Below are positions 1 through 6,908 of a DNA stretch of 20,591 nt, piece by piece. The notes under the pieces were generated by a model. That model had not been told where the DNA came from, searched no databases, and saw only the letters and a program-made list of their open reading frames with translations. Each line of letters begins with the position of its first letter. Position 1 is the first letter of the stretch. The DNA is taken from contig PLSZ01000331.1 of assembly GCA_003164305.1 (NCBI GenBank), forward strand, positions 1 through 20,591, in the 5' to 3' direction. A program made the translations under genes and the position numbers. The stretch comes from Acetobacteraceae bacterium (GTDB lineage Bacteria; Pseudomonadota; Alphaproteobacteria; Acetobacterales; Acetobacteraceae).

Positions 1-299
1 ACCTCTTGTTCAAGCAGCCCGGGATATGGGAACAGGCAGAGTTTGTCGCGCACCCGGAATAGTGCGGTCTGCATCGCCTTGTATTGATTCAGGAACACCG
101 TGTATCGCGAGCGATCCTCTCCAGCGGTGCGCCTGTCCGAGTTCGTCAGGGCATCGCCCCATTGCATCATGTCGTCCCGCAGATCCGCATAGCCGGCGAG
201 AAAGACACGGCCGCGAAACTTGTTGGCGAACCGGCGAGCATCGTTCACGTTTGGAAGTTGCTCGACCACGCAAACCGATACGCCATATTGGGCCGGCTC
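1..299 (-). pseudogene. Phage terminase large-subunit-like fragment, running off the left edge
   Basis: On the reverse strand, a frame without a start codon is open from just after a stop at 300-302 to the left edge of the window. Its translation includes GVSVCVVEQLPN, then ARRFANKFRGRVFLAGY, then a segment ending near LFPYPGLLEQE. From memory this pattern (a partner-identification strand, a glycine/valine core strand, then a basic-rich stretch ending in a FP-DP-like motif) resembles the C-terminal RNase-H-like nuclease domain of phage terminase large subunits, but I cannot confirm it without a search. Codon use in this frame is GC3-rich and unlike the two other reverse frames. The missing N-terminal part and the in-frame stop suggest a degraded prophage remnant. 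The gene continues beyond the window, so an intact C-terminus is possible. Confidence 0.35.
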
Positions 300-402
300 T
301 CACGACCTGGCGCTGCCGGGAAAATGAGGCACGAATCTCTCTGGCCGGTGACGACAAGACACATCATCGCGCGTAGTCTCCGGATGATCGCAGGCGTCTG
401 AA

Positions 403-408
403 AAGGAG
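403..408 (+). promoter_or_regulatory. Shine-Dalgarno of the broken pgm gene
   Basis: AAGGAG lies six bases before a CTG at 415 that opens the frame reading AVQVSRFAGQ, the expected start of the phosphoglucomutase. It suggests the original start was at 415 (ATG or a rare start since mutated) and not the internal ATG at 464. Confidence 0.4.
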
Positions 409-414
409 ACCACG

Positions 415-1709
415 CTGGCTGTCCAGGTGAGCAGGTTCGCGGGGCAAAACGGTCGAGCCCTCGATGCTGGTCAACGTACCGCGAATGGTGTCGGCGTATT
501 ACACCGGAAGGCCCGATCCGTCAGTCCCGTCGCAGCGCGTCGCGTTCGGCACGTCGGGTCACCGCGGGTCGGCTTTCGGTGACGCCTTCAATGAAACGCA
601 CATCCTGGCGATCAGCCAGGCAATCTGCCTTTACCGAAGCCGCGCCGGCATCACCGGACCGCTGTATATCGGCATCGACACGCATGCTTTGTCGGCACCC
701 ACGTTGGCCAGCGCGCTTGAGGTATTCGCCGCCAACGGCGCGGACGTGATGCTCGACGAGCACGACGGCTACACGCCAACGCCGGTCATTTCGCACGCGA
801 TCCTGACCTACAACAAACATCGCCAGAGCGGAGTCGTCGATGGGGTCGTGATCACGCCTTCGCATAATCCGCCCGAGGATAGCGGCGATAAATACAACCC
901 GCCGACGTCGATATCACGTCGTGGATCGAACGCGAGGCGAACGCTCTGCTGGAATGCAATCTGGATGGAGTGCGGCGAATTCCATACGACCGCGCACTGA
1001 AGTCCGCCCAGGTCCACCGGCACGACTATGTTGGCCCTGATGTCGCCGATCTGGCGAACGTCATCGACGTGGACGCGATCCGCTCGTCCGGCGTGAAGAT
1101 TGGGATCGATCCGCTTGGCGGCGCCGCGGTTGGCCGCGGGTCGTCGCGCGCGCCGGCTGCAAGCTCGTCGAGGTGCCGGTGATCGGCGGCTCATTCGGGT
1201 TCGCCGGCGAGGAGAGCGCCGGCGCGTCGTTCCCGCGCCGAGACGGTTCGGTTTGGACCTCCGACAAGGACGGGATCATTCTCGGTTTACTGGCCGCCGA
1301 AATCACCGCGCGCGCCAAACGGGATCCTGGCGAAATCCACGACGGACTGACGGACGTACTGGGCCGACCGTTCTACGAACGGATCGATGCTCCGGCGACG
1401 GTCGGGGAGAAGGATCTTCTAAAAAAGGTCACACCGGATCAGCTGGCCATGACGGAACTGGCGGGTGAGCCGGTGCTCGCGACGCGCACCACCGCTCCGG
1501 ATAACGATGTCGCGTTCGGCGGCATCAATGTGATCGCCGAGAACGGATGGTTCGCCGCGCGCCCGTCCGGTACGGAACATGTTTACAAAATTTACGCCGA
1601 GAGTTTTCGGGATGCAGAACACCTGAAACGAATCCAACAGCAAGCCAAAGAGGCCGTCGCGCATCTGTTCGCGAAGGCCGCCGGATCAGGCGGACATGAA
1701 CCGGGATGA
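415..1709 (+). pseudogene. pgm: Phosphoglucomutase (alpha-D-glucose type), multiply disrupted
   Basis: An intact enzyme would interconvert glucose 1-phosphate and glucose 6-phosphate for glycogen and polysaccharide metabolism. The remains lie in four frame segments. Segment one is SRFAGQ near 430-449. Segment two, from about 450 to 897, carries the substrate motif FGTSGHRG and the phosphoserine loop ITPSHNPPED. Segment three (about 898-1150) reads ADVDITSWIEREANAL through KIGIDPLGGAAV. Segment four (about 1150-1709) reads GCKLVEVPV, then GSFGFAGEESAGASF and the phosphate-binding ENGWFAARPSGTE near the end. Compared with E. coli Pgm (546 residues), about 125 residues are missing between IDPLGG and KLVEVP, including the metal-binding DPDYDRHG loop, and about ten more are missing before SFGFAGEES. 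A small deletion after KYNPP causes the second frameshift. The product cannot be active. The end overlaps convergently by 24 bases with the small reverse gene. Confidence 0.93.
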
Positions 1710-1907
1710 CCAACGCTGGGCCGCCAACCTGGTCATCGTGACATCGATGGCGACCGGATGACCATAACGCCGGGGCCCGAGTTCACTCAAAGCTTCAGCG
1801 ACGTCTCCCAACGTCGCGTTCGCGCCGAGCCAGCGAGATACGACCCGATCGGTGTAAACGAGTCTTAATTGACCACGCACCGCGCGGTCCGTGTCGAGGT
1901 ATCCCAT
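1686..1907 (-). CDS. Small conserved-looking protein of unknown function (73 aa)
   Basis: The reverse-strand ATG at 1907 is preceded by CGGAGAGA at a good ribosome-binding distance, which fixes the start. The product begins MGYLDTDRAVRGQLRLVYT and has a compact soluble pattern, with AEALSELGPRRYGHPVAIDV in the second half. There is no signal peptide or membrane segment, and I do not recognise a named family. Third codon positions are GC-rich as in the neighbouring real genes. Its end overlaps the tail of the pgm pseudogene on the other strand by 24 bases. It faces the same way as the PfpI gene but is separated from it by about 210 bases, so it may have its own promoter. Function unknown. Confidence 0.6.
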   Translation of the reverse strand: MGYLDTDRAVRGQLRLVYTDRVVSRWLGANATLGDVAEALSELGPRRYGHPVAIDVTMTRLAAQRWSSRFMSA

Positions 1908-2116
1908 GATTCTCTCCGCTGTCTGACCGTCAACCCGTTCGCCAGATCATGCGATGTCGGGGCCATCGGTGTTTGGGCAACATGATCGTCGGTTCGGCTC
2001 CGCGGTAGTCTCGGAAAATACCTATGGCCTCGACAACTCTGGGCGTTCAGGGCGCATCGGCAAACCGTTACGGTACGCGAACAGCAGGGCCTCAGACCCA
2101 TCGGCCAATGTTCAAC
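1908..2116. other. Intergenic stretch without recognisable gene
   Basis: Between the 73-aa gene and the PfpI-family gene I see no frame with convincing codon bias, no hairpin followed by a T-run and no repeat shared with the rest of the window. It presumably holds the promoter of the small gene and the 3' end of the PfpI transcript. Confidence 0.4.
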
Positions 2117-2791
2117 TCACGCGATAGCGGCGATCAGCGCTTCCGCCACCGCCAGTGACGATGCGGGATTTTGGCCGGTTATAAGATGTCCATCGACCAC
2201 CACAAGGCTTTTCCAGTCCGCTGTCTTTTCGTACAAGCCGCCGAGTCGTTTCAGTTCGTCCTCGACCAGGAATGGCACGACCTTCGTGCGATGAACCGCG
2301 GCCTCCTCCGAGTCGGAGAAGCCCGTGACCCGCTTCCCCTTGACGATCGATTGGCCACCACATTCGACATGCCGCAACACGCCCGGTCCGTGGCATACCG
2401 CGGCAACTGGTTTTCCAGCCGTTACGAAATTGGAGATCAGCGAGATTGACTTTGGATCTTCGGCCAGGTCCCACAACGGGCCGTGCCCGCCAGGGTAGAA
2501 TACCGCGTCGAATCCCACCGCTTCGACGCGCGCGAGCTCGATCGTTCCGGCCAGGGCCGCTTTCGCCGCCGGGTCCGCCGCCAGGCGTCGCGTTGACACG
2601 GTCTGGCCTTCCGCGGTGTCGCTTTGTGGATCAACGGGTGGCTGACCACCCTTGGGCGATGCGACGGTCACCGTCGCGCCGGCGTCCAGGAACGCGAAGT
2701 AAGGCGCGGCGAATTCCTCCAACCATAGGCCGGTCTTCTCGCCGGTCCGGCCGAGTTGATCGTGCGATGTCAGGACCATCAGGATTTTCAT
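2117..2791 (-). CDS. DJ-1/PfpI superfamily protein, Hsp31/glyoxalase III-like (224 aa)
   Basis: The product is a class I glutamine amidotransferase-like fold protein of the DJ-1/PfpI/Hsp31 group, whose members act as methylglyoxal-converting glyoxalase III, deglycase or holdase chaperones in the cytoplasm. It begins MKILMVLTSHDQLGRTGEKT. An acidic residue of the EEF motif (25-26) precedes the nucleophile elbow, FYPGGHGPLWDL lies at 98-109 and AAVCHGPG at 130-137, giving the catalytic Cys133 with His134. Length is normal for the single-domain type. The ATG at 2791 is favoured over longer starts because homology begins there; it overlaps the TGA of a short upstream reverse-strand remnant (ATGA). 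It lies downstream of the VIT-type gene in the same direction, with a 15-bp repeat between them. The exact substrate cannot be told from sequence. Confidence 0.93.
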   Translation of the reverse strand: MKILMVLTSHDQLGRTGEKTGLWLEEFAAPYFAFLDAGATVTVASPKGGQPPVDPQSDTAEGQTVSTRRLAADPAAKAALAGTIELARVEAVGFDAVFYPGGHGPLWDLAEDPKSISLISNFVTAGKPVAAVCHGPGVLRHVECGGQSIVKGKRVTGFSDSEEAAVHRTKVVPFLVEDELKRLGGLYEKTADWKSLVVVDGHLITGQNPASSLAVAEALIAAIA

Positions 2792-2875
2792 GGAGAAACT
2801 TTCTTTTTGGCAACGGTTCCGGGCAGGATCGCCAGGATCTTCGCGCGCGTTGTTCTGGCCACGGCAGCCTCGGAA
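2788..2875 (-). pseudogene. C-terminal gene remnant between repeat and PfpI gene
   Basis: In the reverse frame entering from the 15-bp repeat at 2870-2884, the translation EAAVARTTRAKILAILPGTV ends KKKVSP at a TGA overlapping the PfpI ATG by four bases. The overlap and the basic, protein-like tail suggest the end of a gene once translationally coupled to pfpI, whose upstream part was replaced by the repeat insertion or lost by deletion. I do not recognise the family. Being so short, it could also be chance. Confidence 0.3.
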
Positions 2876-2884
2876 ACTACTCAG
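2870..2884 (+). repeat. Solo copy of the 15-bp repeat TCGGAAACTACTCAG
   Basis: This exact 15-mer also bounds the element at 5426-5536 in both orientations. Here it stands alone four bases beyond the stop codon of the VIT-family gene and just before the remnant that precedes pfpI. It looks like the end left behind by an element or by recombination between copies. Confidence 0.75.
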
Positions 2885-2888
2885 ACCG

Positions 2889-3602
2889 TCACGCGACCGC
2901 GCCAAACAGCACGCCGGCGCCGGCGGTGATCGCCATGGCGAGGGCGCCCCAGAACGCGACCCGCAGCGCCCCCAGGCCGATGGGCGCCCCACCGGCCTGA
3001 GCCGCCAGCGCCCCCAACAGCGCGAGGCAAAGGAATGACGTGCCCGATATGGTCATGATCAGCGCCGGATTCGGAACCAATGCCGCGACGCAAAGCGGTA
3101 TCGCCGCGCCAATCGCGAAGCTGGCCGCCGAGGCGCACGCCGCCTGTAGCGGACGCGCCTTGCGCGTTTCCGAAATTCCCAGTTCATCGCGCGCATGCGC
3201 GCCGATCGCGTCATGCGCCATCAATTGATCCGCGACCTGTCGCGCCAGCACGGGATCGAGACCCCGACCGACATAGATCGCCGCCAGTTCGTCATGCTCG
3301 CCCTGATCGTCCGTCGCGAGTTCCGCGCGCTCCAGCGTCAGGTCGGCGTTTTCGGTGTCCTCCTGCGAGTGCACGGACACGAACTCCCCCGCGGCCATCG
3401 ACATGGCCCCGGCGACGAGGCCGGCGACCCCGGCGACCAGGATGCCACGATGCGTCCCGTGCGCCGCCGCGACACCCAGGACAAGACTCGCCGTCGAAAC
3501 GAGGCCGTCATCCGCGCCCATGACCGCCGCGCGCAACCATCCGACATGTCCGGCGTGGTGGCTTTCCGCATGACGCGCCGAGGCGACCCGGGGCCGTCTC
3601 AC
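2889..3602 (-). CDS. VIT1/CCC1 family metal (Fe2+/Mn2+) transporter
   Basis: This is an inner-membrane transporter of the vacuolar iron transporter family, which moves Fe2+ or Mn2+ out of the cytosol. The 237-residue product has the family layout: a first membrane segment with AAVMGADDGLVSTASLVLGV (about 25-44), a second with AGAMSMAAGEFVSVHSQED (about 64-82), a cytosolic glutamate-rich helical region (about 85-150) with LTLERAEL and GEHDELAAIYVGRGLD, then three C-terminal hydrophobic segments (about 152-177, 181-201 and 210-235). The conserved Asp of helix 1 and Met/Glu of helix 2 are present. The GTG start at 3602 overlaps the TGA of the truncated ackA frame by three bases, so translation is probably coupled. 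No strong Shine-Dalgarno is visible, and a somewhat later start is possible. The gene appears intact, unlike its neighbour ackA. Confidence 0.9.
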   Translation of the reverse strand: MRRPRVASARHAESHHAGHVGWLRAAVMGADDGLVSTASLVLGVAAAHGTHRGILVAGVAGLVAGAMSMAAGEFVSVHSQEDTENADLTLERAELATDDQGEHDELAAIYVGRGLDPVLARQVADQLMAHDAIGAHARDELGISETRKARPLQAACASAASFAIGAAIPLCVAALVPNPALIMTISGTSFLCLALLGALAAQAGGAPIGLGALRVAFWGALAMAITAGAGVLFGAVA

Positions 3603-3811
3603 GCGATTTTTTCAGGTTTGCGCGGTCCGATCATCGCGTGCTCACCGGCCGGGATGCCATGGACCGCGACACGGCTGCCCGGCGCGCCGATCGGGAGATC
3701 GCGCTCCTCGAAACATGTCGATTCAGTATCGAAAGAACAGATCGAGGAGATCGACACGGCGAATTTCAGGCTGGAAGAACCGGGGTTGAGCGCGAGAACG
3801 GCATCCGCCAT
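3599..3811 (-). pseudogene. ackA: Acetate kinase with internal deletion, N- and C-termini fused
   Basis: Acetate kinase normally makes ATP and acetate from acetyl phosphate. This 70-residue frame keeps the N-terminal phosphate-binding motif (ADAVLALNPGSSSLKFAV, residues 2-19), then a short unrecognisable linker, then a tail GAPGSRVAVHGIPAGEHAMI that matches the last strand of AckA (family pattern I-x-P-x-SRV-x-V-x-x-IP-x-x-E). The family is about 400 residues long, so some 330 are missing, including the catalytic Arg/His/Asp residues and the second phosphate loop. The start ATG at 3811 overlaps the stop of the MaoC-Pta gene as TGATG with a GGAGG just upstream, the original operon arrangement. 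The product cannot be an active kinase. Confidence 0.85.
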
Positions 3812-5232
3812 CACGCGGCCTCCGTATGAACAGGATTGGCGCGCGCCATCAGTACCGCGACAGCGCAGGACGCGATCCTCGTGCGCTCGGAGTCGGCACG
3901 GCTGGTCAGGATGATTGGCACGCGCGCGCCGACGACAACGCCGGCGGCGTCGGCGCCGGCGAGGAAGGAAAGCTGCTTGGCCAGCATGTTGCCGGCCTCC
4001 AGGTCCGGTACGACGAGAATGTCGGCATGTCCGGCGACAAGGGAGGTGATGCCCTTCTCGCGCGCCGCGTCAGCGCTGACCGCGTTGTCGAACGCCAGCG
4101 GGCCCTCGACCAGGCCACCGGTGATCTGTCCGCGATCCGCCATTTTGCACAAAGCCGCCGCGTCGAGCGTGGAAGGCATCGCCGGGTTGACGGTTTCGAC
4201 CGCGGCCAGGATCGCGACGCGCGGCGTCGCGATGCCCATGACATGCGCCAGATCGATCGCGTTTTGCACGATGTCGCGCTTTTCCTCCAGCGTCGGCGCG
4301 ATGTTGATCGCCGCGTCGGTGATCAACAGCGGCCTTGGATAAGACGGCACGTCCATGAGAAAGACATGGCTCAGGCGCCGAGATGTTCGAAGGCCGCCGC
4401 CCGCCGCGACGACCGCGCGCATCAGCACGTCGGTGTGCAAAGAGCCCTTCATCAACAGCGCGGCCTCACCCGCGCGAACCAGAGCGACCGCGCGTAACGC
4501 CGACGCCTCGGCGTCCGGCTCATCGATCAGTCGAAACGGATCGATATCGACCTCGGCCTCCATCGCGGCGGCATGGATTTTCGCCGACGGGCCGACAAGG
4601 ATGGGGACGACCAGGCCGAGATCCGCGACCTGGACGACGGCGCCCAGGGAAAGGGCATCGCACGGGTAGGCCACGGCGACCGGCACCGGCGTTTGGCCGA
4701 TCGCGAGTGCCACCAGATCGCGAAACCGCCGATGACGGGCGAGTTGAACATCGGGACGTTCCATCCGCTCCTGCCGAAGCTTTTGCACCGGGGCGCGCAC
4801 TTCCGCGACACCAGTGATCACCTCGAGTCCCGCCTGATTGACGCAGCGGCAATCGAAGGTGATCCGCTGCTGTTCGACGTGTTTCTCACGCGCGGTCACG
4901 GTCGTCGTGATCGTGTCACCGAGGCCGATGGGCGTGAGGAACCGCAAACTCTGAGACAAATAGATCGTGCCAGGTCCAGGAAGCTTCGTGCCGAGAACGG
5001 CGGAGATCAGGCCGCCACCCCACATGCCGTGAGCGACGACGCGGTGGAATAAATCCGTCCTGGCGTGAACGGGATCGAGTTGCGACGGATTGATGTCGCC
5101 GGAGACAACGGCGAAGAGTTCGATATCCGCCGCGGTCAATGTTCGCACAAGGCTGGCGCTGTCGCCGGCTTCTATCTCATCGAAGGTGCGGTTTTCGATC
5201 ATCCCGGTGTTCGATGGCATGAGGTTATCCAC
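3811..5232 (-). CDS. Bifunctional MaoC-type hydratase / phosphate acetyl(butyryl)transferase (473 aa)
   Basis: The N-terminal part (about 15-140) is a MaoC hot-dog hydratase domain and the C-terminal part (about 170-465) a phosphate acetyl/butyryltransferase, which converts acyl-CoA and phosphate to acyl phosphate. This fusion is a known alphaproteobacterial protein usually paired with acetate kinase. MaoC evidence is SGDINPSQLDPVHARTD and FHRVVAHGMWGGGL. PTA evidence is DALSLGAVVQVADLGLVVPI, HVFLMDVPSYPRPLLITDAA and TSRADSERTRIASCAVAVL near the end. The MaoC catalytic dyad normally reads D-x-N-P-x-H; here Asp46 is kept but position 51 is Gln (codon CAA), so the hydratase half may be inactive. 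The GTG at 5232, with AGGGGA upstream, is taken as start; ATG at 5220 is possible. The stop overlaps ackA as TGATG. No frameshift is seen. Confidence 0.93.
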   Translation of the reverse strand: MDNLMPSNTGMIENRTFDEIEAGDSASLVRTLTAADIELFAVVSGDINPSQLDPVHARTDLFHRVVAHGMWGGGLISAVLGTKLPGPGTIYLSQSLRFLTPIGLGDTITTTVTAREKHVEQQRITFDCRCVNQAGLEVITGVAEVRAPVQKLRQERMERPDVQLARHRRFRDLVALAIGQTPVPVAVAYPCDALSLGAVVQVADLGLVVPILVGPSAKIHAAAMEAEVDIDPFRLIDEPDAEASALRAVALVRAGEAALLMKGSLHTDVLMRAVVAAGGGLRTSRRLSHVFLMDVPSYPRPLLITDAAINIAPTLEEKRDIVQNAIDLAHVMGIATPRVAILAAVETVNPAMPSTLDAAALCKMADRGQITGGLVEGPLAFDNAVSADAAREKGITSLVAGHADILVVPDLEAGNMLAKQLSFLAGADAAGVVVGARVPIILTSRADSERTRIASCAVAVLMARANPVHTEAA

Positions 5233-5348
5233 GCGCTTCCCCTTTTGATCCTGGAACTCTCAGTTGGCCGCCAATCCCGCCCCCCGTTTCGGGACCGCAC
5301 CATCCCAGATCGGTCCTCGGACGCCGACGGCGCGAAGGCGCCCGCGGC

Positions 5349-5379
5349 CCGCGAAAATCGTTTGAAGCCGCGAAAATCG
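5349..5379. repeat. Short tandem motif CCGCGAAAATCG upstream of the MaoC-Pta gene
   Basis: The 12-mer CCGCGAAAATCG occurs at 5349-5360 and 5368-5379, 19 bases apart (about two helical turns), 117 to 147 bases before the start of the reverse-strand MaoC-Pta gene. Placement and phasing fit a two-site operator, but no regulator can be named. Confidence 0.4.
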
Positions 5380-5425
5380 CTTTTGTTTTCGTCGAAATAA
5401 CCGTCCAGGCCGCGGTGAACCAGAG

Positions 5426-5536
5426 TCGGAAACTACTCAGGCGGTTCATCGATCGTTGGTGCTCCCGCCGCCACGGCGAATAAATTCGCGCGCGATAACA
5501 TACGCTTCACTCCCGCGAGAACTGAGTAGTTTCCGA
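5426..5536. mobile_element. MITE-like element, 111 bp, with perfect 15-bp terminal inverted repeats
   Basis: TCGGAAACTACTCAG at 5426-5440 is the exact reverse complement of CTGAGTAGTTTCCGA at 5522-5536. The 81-bp interior carries no gene; the only frame is a short reverse one. A third exact copy at 2870-2884 shows that the ends are dispersed. No transposase is in the window, so it would be a non-autonomous element or a pair of ends left by an IS that lost its interior. I see no convincing target-site duplication in the flanks. The alternative is a regulatory or terminator hairpin, though the loop is long for that. Confidence 0.6.
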
Positions 5537-5585
5537 ACCTGCCACCGCGAACCTTCAATAAGTATGATTGCCATGCGGCTCGTAA

Positions 5586-5758
5586 CGGAGGCCACTCGAG
5601 ACCGGCCACACCAAAAAATGCTTCATCCCGACGATGAGTCTGGGAAATCCCGACGATATCGTGATGGCGCTCATACTGGCTGCTCTGCTGATACAAGGGA
5701 TTCAGCCACCCGCGGTTGATCACCGAGCATCCCGATTTGTTCCGCGGACGACCTGCAT
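5586..5758 (+). pseudogene. TctA-family tripartite tricarboxylate transporter fragment
   Basis: TctA is the large membrane permease of tripartite tricarboxylate transporters. One frame from about 5586 reads PLETGHTKK, then CFIPTMSLGNPDD, then IVMALILAALLIQGIQPPA; a shift near 5712 leads to LITEHPDLFRG. Family members have, in the same order, PETANNA, FIPTLSLGIPGD, a hydrophobic MALMIGAL helix, QGIQPGP and MTEHPELFWG. Only some 55 of about 500 residues remain and there is at least one frameshift, so this is a relic. Just upstream is the MITE-like element, which may have cut it. Confidence 0.65.
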
Positions 5759-5818
5759 TTCGAATGAGCGGCCGCTTTAGGCGCGGCGACGCCTTCGAGC
5801 GCGCCATGGCCAAATCGA

Positions 5819-6023
5819 TTATCCGTCAGCTTTGTTCTTCATCGCGCTCAGCGACGACAGCGCCAATAACAGTTTGTTACCAATGGGCGGAACATTCAGA
5901 ACCACCAGCAACACGTTGCCCGCCCAGACGCCGGCGGTCCAAAACCAGAACCGTGCTTGCCGCATAAAACACGATGAACCAAAGCGGTGCCCTGACACCG
6001 AGATCGTTTAAAACCGAGGTGAT
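5819..6023 (-). pseudogene. Small membrane-protein gene, frameshifted
   Basis: A reverse frame reads TSVLNDLGVRAPLWFIVFYA and ASTVLV, then after a shift near 5945-5955 continues FWTAGVWAGNVLLVVLNVPP and ends ALSSLSAMKNKADG at the TAA at 5819. Joined, it would be a protein of about 67 residues with two hydrophobic segments and a basic tail. No usable start codon remains at the expected place (an ATC stands at 6021-6023). The segment WAGNVLLVVLNVPPIG also resembles a TctA helix, so an inverted piece of the neighbouring tctA relic is an alternative. Nearby, the 91-aa gene ends at 6031. Confidence 0.45.
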
Positions 6024-6030
6024 AACGCCC

Positions 6031-6306
6031 CTATCGCTTGCCGCCGCGCGCTTTACGATCCGTCCCCGTATCGTCATCGACCACCTTGACTGGCGAACGG
6101 ACGATGGATTTGACGACGCTCCTCGCACGTCCCGAGGCCGTCGCGATATCACGGTCCTGTGCTTCGACAATCCCCCGTGCCGGCTCGTCTCCATCCAAGC
6201 CAGACACCACGCTGGCCGACACCTTGCGATTTGAACTGCGCGTCCCGTCCTCATACACGACATCGAACATGACGAAGCTCGTCGAAGCCCGGCTTTTCAT
6301 CGCCAT
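6031..6306 (-). CDS. Small hydrophilic protein of unknown function (91 aa)
   Basis: The ATG at 6306 is preceded by GAGGAG with an eight-base spacer, inside the end of the upstream 56-aa gene. The product begins MAMKSRASTSFVMFDVVYED and continues GTRSSNRKVSASVVSGLDGD, with an acidic middle and a basic tail (DRKARGGKR). It is soluble, with no membrane segment or signal. As I recall, similar proteins opening with F-V-x-F-D-V-V-Y-E-D-G occur in Acetobacteraceae-type genomes, function unknown. It lies five bases after the stop of the 56-aa gene, so the two probably form one transcript. No lesion is visible. Confidence 0.7.
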   Translation of the reverse strand: MAMKSRASTSFVMFDVVYEDGTRSSNRKVSASVVSGLDGDEPARGIVEAQDRDIATASGRARSVVKSIVRSPVKVVDDDTGTDRKARGGKR

Positions 6307-6311
6307 GACAG

Positions 6312-6482
6312 CTACTCCTCTGAGCCCTGGTCCGAGTCCTCGAACGAGTCCGCCCTGCTCGGCTCGCCGGCCTTGCGGAGCGCGGCCTGCTCCTTCCGCT
6401 CCTTCAGTTTCGTCTCCTTCGACGCCTTCTTCGCCCGATCCCGCTCGGCACGTTGATGTTTGTAGTTCGGCTTGGAGGGCAT
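6312..6482 (-). CDS. Very small, highly charged protein (56 aa)
   Basis: Starting at ATG 6482, the product opens MPSKPNYKHQRAERDRAKKA and then SKETKLKERKEQAALRKAGE, an almost unbroken charged helix, and ends with an acidic tail (SFEDSDQGSEE). It has no hydrophobic core, so it is likely a coiled-coil or nucleic-acid-associated small protein; the function is unknown. Its TAG at 6312 stands five bases before the ATG of the 91-aa gene and its 3' end supplies that gene's Shine-Dalgarno, so the two are surely co-expressed. Similar tiny proteins opening MPSKPNY are common hypothetical genes in related genomes, as far as I recall. Confidence 0.7.
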   Translation of the reverse strand: MPSKPNYKHQRAERDRAKKASKETKLKERKEQAALRKAGEPSRADSFEDSDQGSEE

Positions 6483-6908
6483 GTTGGCTGGTCCCGAGGA
6501 TGAGGGTCACTTATGACGGATGTGGGGTGCGGGGGCCACCGCGGGAACACGCGGGCATCGCGGGTCACCCATGTCGCGGGCGCCCGCGCCGCGCCACTTC
6601 GGCTTTCGACAGTGGTAAGCGTGCCCTGCTTTGACGTCGGATCGCCCATTACCGCGAGCGAGAAAGGGCTGCTCTCGCCGTCCTTGCGCCGGCGGCCGCC
6701 GGTTCGGTTCCGGGCTGTCTCGGCCGTTCGTGCTATCGGCCATGAATGCCCCCATTGGCGGCGATTCAGGGGCGCCTGACTGTCGCGGCCTTGGTTCGGT
6801 TGGTGACATCCAAACCAACCCACTACCCCTGTTCCTGGGCCTTCTTCTTTCGAAGGGTTTCCCTTACGGCCGGGGTAACGCCGACGATAACAATGGAGCC
6901 ATGCGAGG
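6483..6908. other. Intergenic stretch, no clear gene
   Basis: About 430 bases hold no frame with convincing codon bias. On the reverse strand a short tail ending at about 6828 reads IVIVGVTPAVRETLRKKKAQ and then a stop, which resembles the end of a real protein, but nothing recognisable continues upstream of it. The region should contain the promoter of the two small reverse genes. Confidence 0.35.

Noticed and set aside
464..464. ATG 464 as true start of an intact pgm
   Set aside because: The upstream frame carries SRFAGQ with a good ribosome-binding site, so homology begins before this ATG and the downstream sequence is frameshifted in any case.
2446..3000. Long forward frame across the PfpI gene
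   Set aside because: It is antisense to a reverse-strand gene with clear DJ-1/PfpI motifs and has an arginine/proline-rich composition typical of GC-rich shadows.
3195..3914. Long forward frame over the VIT and ackA region
   Set aside because: It lies antisense to the VIT-family transporter and ackA remnant and shows no recognisable domain.
5426..5536. Rho-independent terminator hairpin
   Set aside because: The 81-base loop and the lack of a T-run make it unlikely, and the third dispersed copy supports a mobile end.
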